DNA of 64,000 nucleotides from Burhinus oedicnemus (Eukaryota > Chordata > Aves > Charadriiformes > Burhinidae): contig VFFE01007504.1 in the NCBI GenBank assembly GCA_008921705.1, positions 1,485,894 to 1,549,893 of the forward strand, given 5' to 3'. Position numbers and translations under genes: made by a program. Below are positions 62,201 to 64,000 of this stretch, one piece after another (position 1 is the first letter of the stretch; each line of letters starts with the position of its first letter). A model generated the notes under the pieces. It had not been told where the DNA came from. It saw nothing but the letters and a program-made list of their open reading frames with translations, and ran no database searches.

Positions 62201-64000
62201 TAACAAACCAGCATTCTTTTCCACATGATCAGAGCTAACCAGCCCCCCTGCAGGCAAAATGACCAATCAAATCAGCTTTACATGAAAACCAACCCCCTCC
62301 CCCCCAACACTACAAACACAGGAATGAGACATACAAACCCATTTTCTTACTTTTTTTTTTTAAAAAAAAAGACCTCTGCCAACCACTTGTGGGAAGTTTC
62401 TTGCCAGTGCTGGGACCAATACACAAGACCAGCCCAATCCCTCTCCTGGAGCCCAGGTATTCCCCTTCTCCTGCACACAAACCCTTCAAAGATCGGTAAG
62501 TACACAAAATTTTTTCTTTTTTCTTATTGTAGAATTAGACATTTTTCTGTCATTCTGTAATCAAAGAAATCAAAGTTGTTTTCAGGGGAGAGTTTTATTC
62601 CTAAAGCTTGCTTAATTAAGTATCACCTTAAACAAAATGGTTTCTGATTCCCCCCTCCAAAAAGAAAATGCTCTCTCAGGTGACCATAGTCCTAGCAGCA
62701 AAACCAAAGTCATCAAGCAATGTTTTTTCAGAAAGCTTTCAAGATAAATAGTGCTGGAAAGACTCTGCACCACTCTGCAAACAGGGAGCACTCACAAGCC
62801 TACAGCCAAGGTGTTACCCAGCCAAGTGTTATGGAAGAGTCATCCCCACCTTCTTGCTGAATGTATTATAACTCAGCATTTAACTTCAATTCCTTCAAAT
62901 TAAATAAATGAGATTCACCTCTTCAAGCCTGCTTTTACCATTTCTAATTATATCTCATGCCTTCAATCATTTTCAACCAATGCATCCTGACTGTGCTTAT
63001 GAACACACTGTTGCAAGCAGCACTGCTGCTCAGGAAACCATGCACAGGCATCAAGTGTGAACTACGACATCCTAGAAAACTCAGTCACTCTAGGCAAGCC
63101 ATTAGGAAGTTTGCATCACATAGGGCAGGACTGCTCTTCAAAAACAGCAAGTTCTACAAAAAAATGCATGGCAGCAGACTTATATCACTACAGCCTTACA
63201 TCAAATATCCTCCCTCTTAACTCTACATTTATTCCTCCATTAACAATACTTAATTTTGCATTCAAGTTTCTCTGTAAGGATTTAATATATACTAACATAC
63301 TTCAAAGCCTTTAACAACATTTAAGCAAAGTCTCAGTAAAGTTCTTCCACTTCTCTAAAGGTGGCTAGACTAGTTGGTCCACTAAGATCCTACTTCATAA
63401 TCAACAATTACGGTTCATATGGATCCTCACAGTATTTTCGGCATGCTGTACTATGTGAAAATACATTATACATAAAACAGAGCATTACAGATGTCCCCAA
63501 AAAGCAAGTATATAAGCAGTTTTGCTTTCTGTACTATAAGAAAAGACATACTCTCCCATTTTATCAAAATTTGGGGGGTTTGGTGGTTTGTTTTGTTTTT
63601 ATAAGTGCATTCTGTCACAGAAGGTCAGAAGTACAAGCTCTCACATCCTATACTTTGTGGCACCTGCTTTGAAAAGCATGACTTGGGCTCAACAAATTGA
63701 AGTTCCTGTTTTTAAAAGACTGATTTACATATTTAACAAGTCCTGCAAATTTATCTTAATTCTGCAGACTGCTTGGAAAAAAGTTTTGTCACAAACTACT
63801 CCCATTCATCTCAATGAGGCATTAGCTACAAAACCTAAAGGACAAACATGTTTGAAATTTTAACTATCCTACTACCAACTGCAGCATAAGCTTTCAACCG
63901 AAGCAGTTGTTGTAACTGAATTACTACATTTCTAAGATTGTCCCCTCCAGTCATGCCATCAATACTGAAAAAAACCTTCATTTCCTAATACTAATGTCAG
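29188..64000 (-). CDS. GIGYF2: GIGYF2 (GRB10-interacting GYF protein 2), 21 3' coding exons, partial gene
   Basis: Translational repressor that binds 4EHP (EIF4E2), is recruited through ZNF598, TTP or the miRNA machinery, and binds PPGF/PPPGL-type proline-rich ligands through its GYF domain. Twenty-one minus-strand exons keep frame throughout and give about 1101 residues plus stop. In order they show a charged RS/EW-rich part (with [15 protein letters not shown], the DDX6-binding-type region), a GYF domain at about 355-410, a Glu/Arg/Gln-rich helical region at about 525-850, a conserved C-terminal region ([43 protein letters not shown]) and the C-terminus EIETLEDY. Human GIGYF2 has about 1299 residues, so about 190 N-terminal residues, including the 4EHP-binding motif, lie beyond 64000; the feature is open at that end. 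GIGYF1 is excluded by the near-identity to GIGYF2 and by synteny. Confidence 0.97.
31425..31572 (-). CDS. GIGYF2: GIGYF2 exon, DSVWGMNHS segment with Lys cluster
   Basis: Encodes [40 protein letters not shown] and MVRADPSLL. The Lys-rich KKKKKQK is a possible basic localisation or RNA-contact patch. Acceptor gttttctag, donor gtcagt. Confidence 0.96.
31949..32118 (-). CDS. GIGYF2: GIGYF2 exon, conserved C-terminal region and short poly-Gln
   Basis: Encodes [40 protein letters not shown] and [11 protein letters not shown] followed by six Gln, then the donor gtaaat. In human this point carries a longer Gln/Pro tract before DSVWGMN. Confidence 0.96.
33461..33615 (-). CDS. GIGYF2: GIGYF2 exon, conserved C-terminal helical region
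   Basis: Encodes [40 protein letters not shown] and [11 protein letters not shown]. Acceptor ctttatctcag, donor gtaaga. Confidence 0.96.
33919..34124 (-). CDS. GIGYF2: GIGYF2 exon, conserved SVWGSLN / SIWSNAD segment
   Basis: Encodes [40 protein letters not shown] and [20 protein letters not shown] through NASL. Nearly identical to human. Acceptor tttcaacag, donor gtagga. Confidence 0.96.
34242..34445 (-). CDS. GIGYF2: GIGYF2 exon, poly-Gln and LSGWGNV segment
   Basis: Phase 0, 68 codons, [12 protein letters not shown], nine Gln, [20 protein letters not shown] through [10 protein letters not shown]. Two Gln-rich tracts are coded by interrupted CAG/CAA. Acceptor atgcaacag, donor gtacgt. Confidence 0.95.
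35064..35186 (-). CDS. GIGYF2: GIGYF2 exon, STWGQQSN segment
   Basis: Phase 0, 41 codons, [20 protein letters not shown] then [20 protein letters not shown] and E. Acceptor ttggcccag, donor gtaaat. Confidence 0.96.
35766..36002 (-). CDS. GIGYF2: GIGYF2 exon, Glu/Arg-rich to Gln-rich coiled coil
   Basis: A phase-0 exon of 79 codons, [20 protein letters not shown] through [20 protein letters not shown] and QLAQMK. Ends with an eight-Gln run coded by mixed CAA/CAG. The acceptor ctgggaag is an unusual AAG with a poor pyrimidine tract. Confidence 0.94.
37202..37360 (-). CDS. GIGYF2: GIGYF2 exon, Glu/Arg-rich coiled coil
   Basis: A phase-0 exon of 53 codons, [20 protein letters not shown] through REELIRKQ. 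Continuous with the previous exon across a 4.8-kb intron. Acceptor catctccag, donor gtgaaa. Confidence 0.96.
39362..39380. repeat. Poly(A) run, 19 bases
   Basis: Uninterrupted A19, preceded by a T-rich stretch. I could not define a retroposon body or target-site duplication next to it. Confidence 0.85.
40215..40485 (-). mobile_element. Degenerate CR1-type LINE fragment (reverse transcriptase)
   Basis: Read on the minus strand, one stretch translates to [20 protein letters not shown] followed by [16 protein letters not shown]. This is the LDFSKAFD-type motif of the reverse transcriptase of CR1 LINEs. The upstream part of the same strand resembles the CR1 consensus around the SVTSVPGKVME-type segment, with many changes. 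Neither end is intact, and it is clearly an old inactive copy. It lies in the same orientation as GIGYF2. Confidence 0.75.
42184..42345 (-). CDS. GIGYF2: GIGYF2 exon, Glu/Arg-rich coiled coil
   Basis: A phase-0 exon of 54 codons, [20 protein letters not shown] through [11 protein letters not shown] single charged helix or coiled coil. Donor CAAgtgagt; acceptor gaattgtag. Confidence 0.96.
43154..43254 (-). CDS. GIGYF2: GIGYF2 exon, SVWDLP segment
   Basis: Encodes [20 protein letters not shown] and [14 protein letters not shown], the entry into the long charged helix. Acceptor ctatctag, donor gtcaga. Confidence 0.95.
43756..43853 (-). CDS. GIGYF2: GIGYF2 exon, [13 protein letters not shown] segment
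   Basis: Encodes [20 protein letters not shown] and [27 protein letters not shown] is almost identical to the human protein. Acceptor gtattacag, donor gtaaga. Confidence 0.95.
44411..44518 (-). CDS. GIGYF2: GIGYF2 exon, Gln-rich helix
   Basis: Encodes [20 protein letters not shown] and [22 protein letters not shown]-rich, with a run of five Gln codons. Acceptor cttttgaag uses the uncommon AAG. Donor is gtgggt. Confidence 0.94.
45539..45627 (-). CDS. GIGYF2: GIGYF2 exon after GYF domain
   Basis: Encodes [20 protein letters not shown] and [10 protein letters not shown], a helical Gln/Leu-rich stretch. Acceptor aacatag, donor gtaaga. It ends two bases into a Gln codon. Confidence 0.95.
45999..46165 (-). 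CDS. GIGYF2: GIGYF2 exon, GYF domain core
   Basis: Encodes [40 protein letters not shown] and [16 protein letters not shown]. It carries the full signature GPF-x4-M-x2-W-x3-GYF, the pocket that binds proline-rich PPGF/PPPGL ligands. Acceptor gttatttcag, donor gtaatt. Confidence 0.97.
47707..47866 (-). CDS. GIGYF2: GIGYF2 exon, start of GYF domain
   Basis: Encodes [20 protein letters not shown] through [29 protein letters not shown] opens the GYF fold. The donor (gtaggt) falls inside the Gly codon of the hallmark GPF, so the domain is split by a phase-1 intron. Confidence 0.96.
48563..48753 (-). CDS. GIGYF2: GIGYF2 exon, linker before GYF domain
   Basis: Encodes [20 protein letters not shown] through [20 protein letters not shown] and LEQ. 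The Pro-rich first part is variable. [13 protein letters not shown] is conserved with human. Acceptor tttctttag, donor gtaaaa. Confidence 0.93.
49278..49478 (-). CDS. GIGYF2: GIGYF2 exon, variable disordered linker
   Basis: Encodes [20 protein letters not shown] through [18 protein letters not shown]. This is a weakly conserved Ser/Pro/Glu-rich linker. Acceptor reads ttacagAAGCAG, a triple NAG. The upstream intron is 86 bases. Donor is gtaata. Confidence 0.88.
49565..49727 (-). CDS. GIGYF2: GIGYF2 exon, acidic linker
   Basis: Encodes [40 protein letters not shown] and [15 protein letters not shown]. Highly charged and probably disordered. The acceptor is ttgtagAAG, a tandem NAGNAG. The upstream intron is only 88 bases. 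Confidence 0.95.
49816..50033 (-). CDS. GIGYF2: GIGYF2 exon, PEW / DDX6-binding-type region
   Basis: Encodes [20 protein letters not shown] through [20 protein letters not shown] and SGAFLSLK. The PEW and FDS-type motifs lie in the conserved segment that in GIGYF proteins contacts the DEAD-box helicase DDX6/Me31B (from recollection). Donor is gtgaaa. Confidence 0.96.
51557..51579. repeat. 23-base palindrome
   Basis: Left arm GCATCCTCTTC, one-base spacer A, right arm GAAGAGGATGC: eleven perfectly paired bases each side. It sits at the start of a GC-richer patch in AT-rich intron sequence. Confidence 0.85.
55435..55451. repeat. (TA)n microsatellite
   Basis: About eight and a half TA units, directly after a T run and A-rich sequence. 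Confidence 0.85.
56148..56327 (-). CDS. GIGYF2: GIGYF2 exon, RS/EW-rich N-terminal part
   Basis: The most 5' coding exon in the window. Encodes [40 protein letters not shown] and [19 protein letters not shown]. Acceptor ctttgcag, donor gtgaga. It starts two bases into a codon, so at least one more coding exon lies beyond the window. Confidence 0.94.
56328..64000 (-). other. GIGYF2: GIGYF2 intron running off the window
   Basis: More than 7.6 kb of AT-rich sequence upstream of the first visible GIGYF2 exon. No further GIGYF2 exon (expected to be Arg/Gly-rich) and no KCNJ13 coding sequence was found in it. Low-complexity elements include a GTTT-rich stretch near 58507-58535 and a T11A9 junction at 62351-62370. 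Confidence 0.6.
62351..62370. repeat. T11A9 homopolymer junction
   Basis: Eleven T followed directly by nine A, giving an 18-base perfect self-complementary core. Low complexity with no flanking element recognised. Confidence 0.85.

Overview
This is vertebrate, almost certainly avian, nuclear DNA. Every confidently readable protein segment is a short exon with GT-AG borders in a consistent phase, introns run from 86 bases to several kilobases, and there is an old CR1-type reverse-transcriptase relic, the LINE family typical of birds and reptiles. Three genes are recognised by protein similarity from memory (no search could be run): NGEF (ephexin-1), SNORC and GIGYF2. The order and orientation match human 2q37.1 (GIGYF2 > SNORC > NGEF, with NGEF convergent), seen here from the opposite strand. 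The loci are compact, which also fits a bird. I would expect chicken chromosome 9 or its counterpart, but the species itself cannot be read from the sequence.

Layout. Bases 681-13300 (+) hold the last ten coding exons of NGEF, encoding the DH-PH-SH3 module of a neuronal Rho GEF; the N-terminus lies before the window. Its 3' UTR probably runs to about 15.95 kb. Bases 16389-24985 (-) hold complete SNORC, a 122-residue chondrocyte transmembrane proteoglycan in three coding exons, with its poly(A) signal four bases after the stop. SNORC and NGEF converge tail to tail. About 2.5 kb of apparently gene-free DNA follows, then the GIGYF2 3' end. From about 27.5 kb to the end of the window (-) lie 21 coding exons of GIGYF2 (about 1101 residues of a protein of about 1300): the DDX6-binding-type region, the GYF domain, the Glu/Arg/Gln-rich helical region and the C-terminus. 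The N-terminal coding exons (4EHP-binding region) are not in the window, which ends inside a GIGYF2 intron.

The genes do not form a pathway. NGEF acts in Eph receptor to RhoA signalling in neurons, SNORC in cartilage matrix, and GIGYF2 in 4EHP-dependent translational repression. Their grouping is conserved synteny. I found no new biological system. The points worth a second look concern RNA processing: SNORC's minimal 3' UTR, tandem NAGNAG acceptors in SNORC and GIGYF2, a non-canonical NGEF poly(A) signal, and a G11 tract beside the GIGYF2 poly(A) signal. Others are a shortened GIGYF2 poly-Gln tract, a 23-base palindrome and a possible unclassified dispersed repeat.
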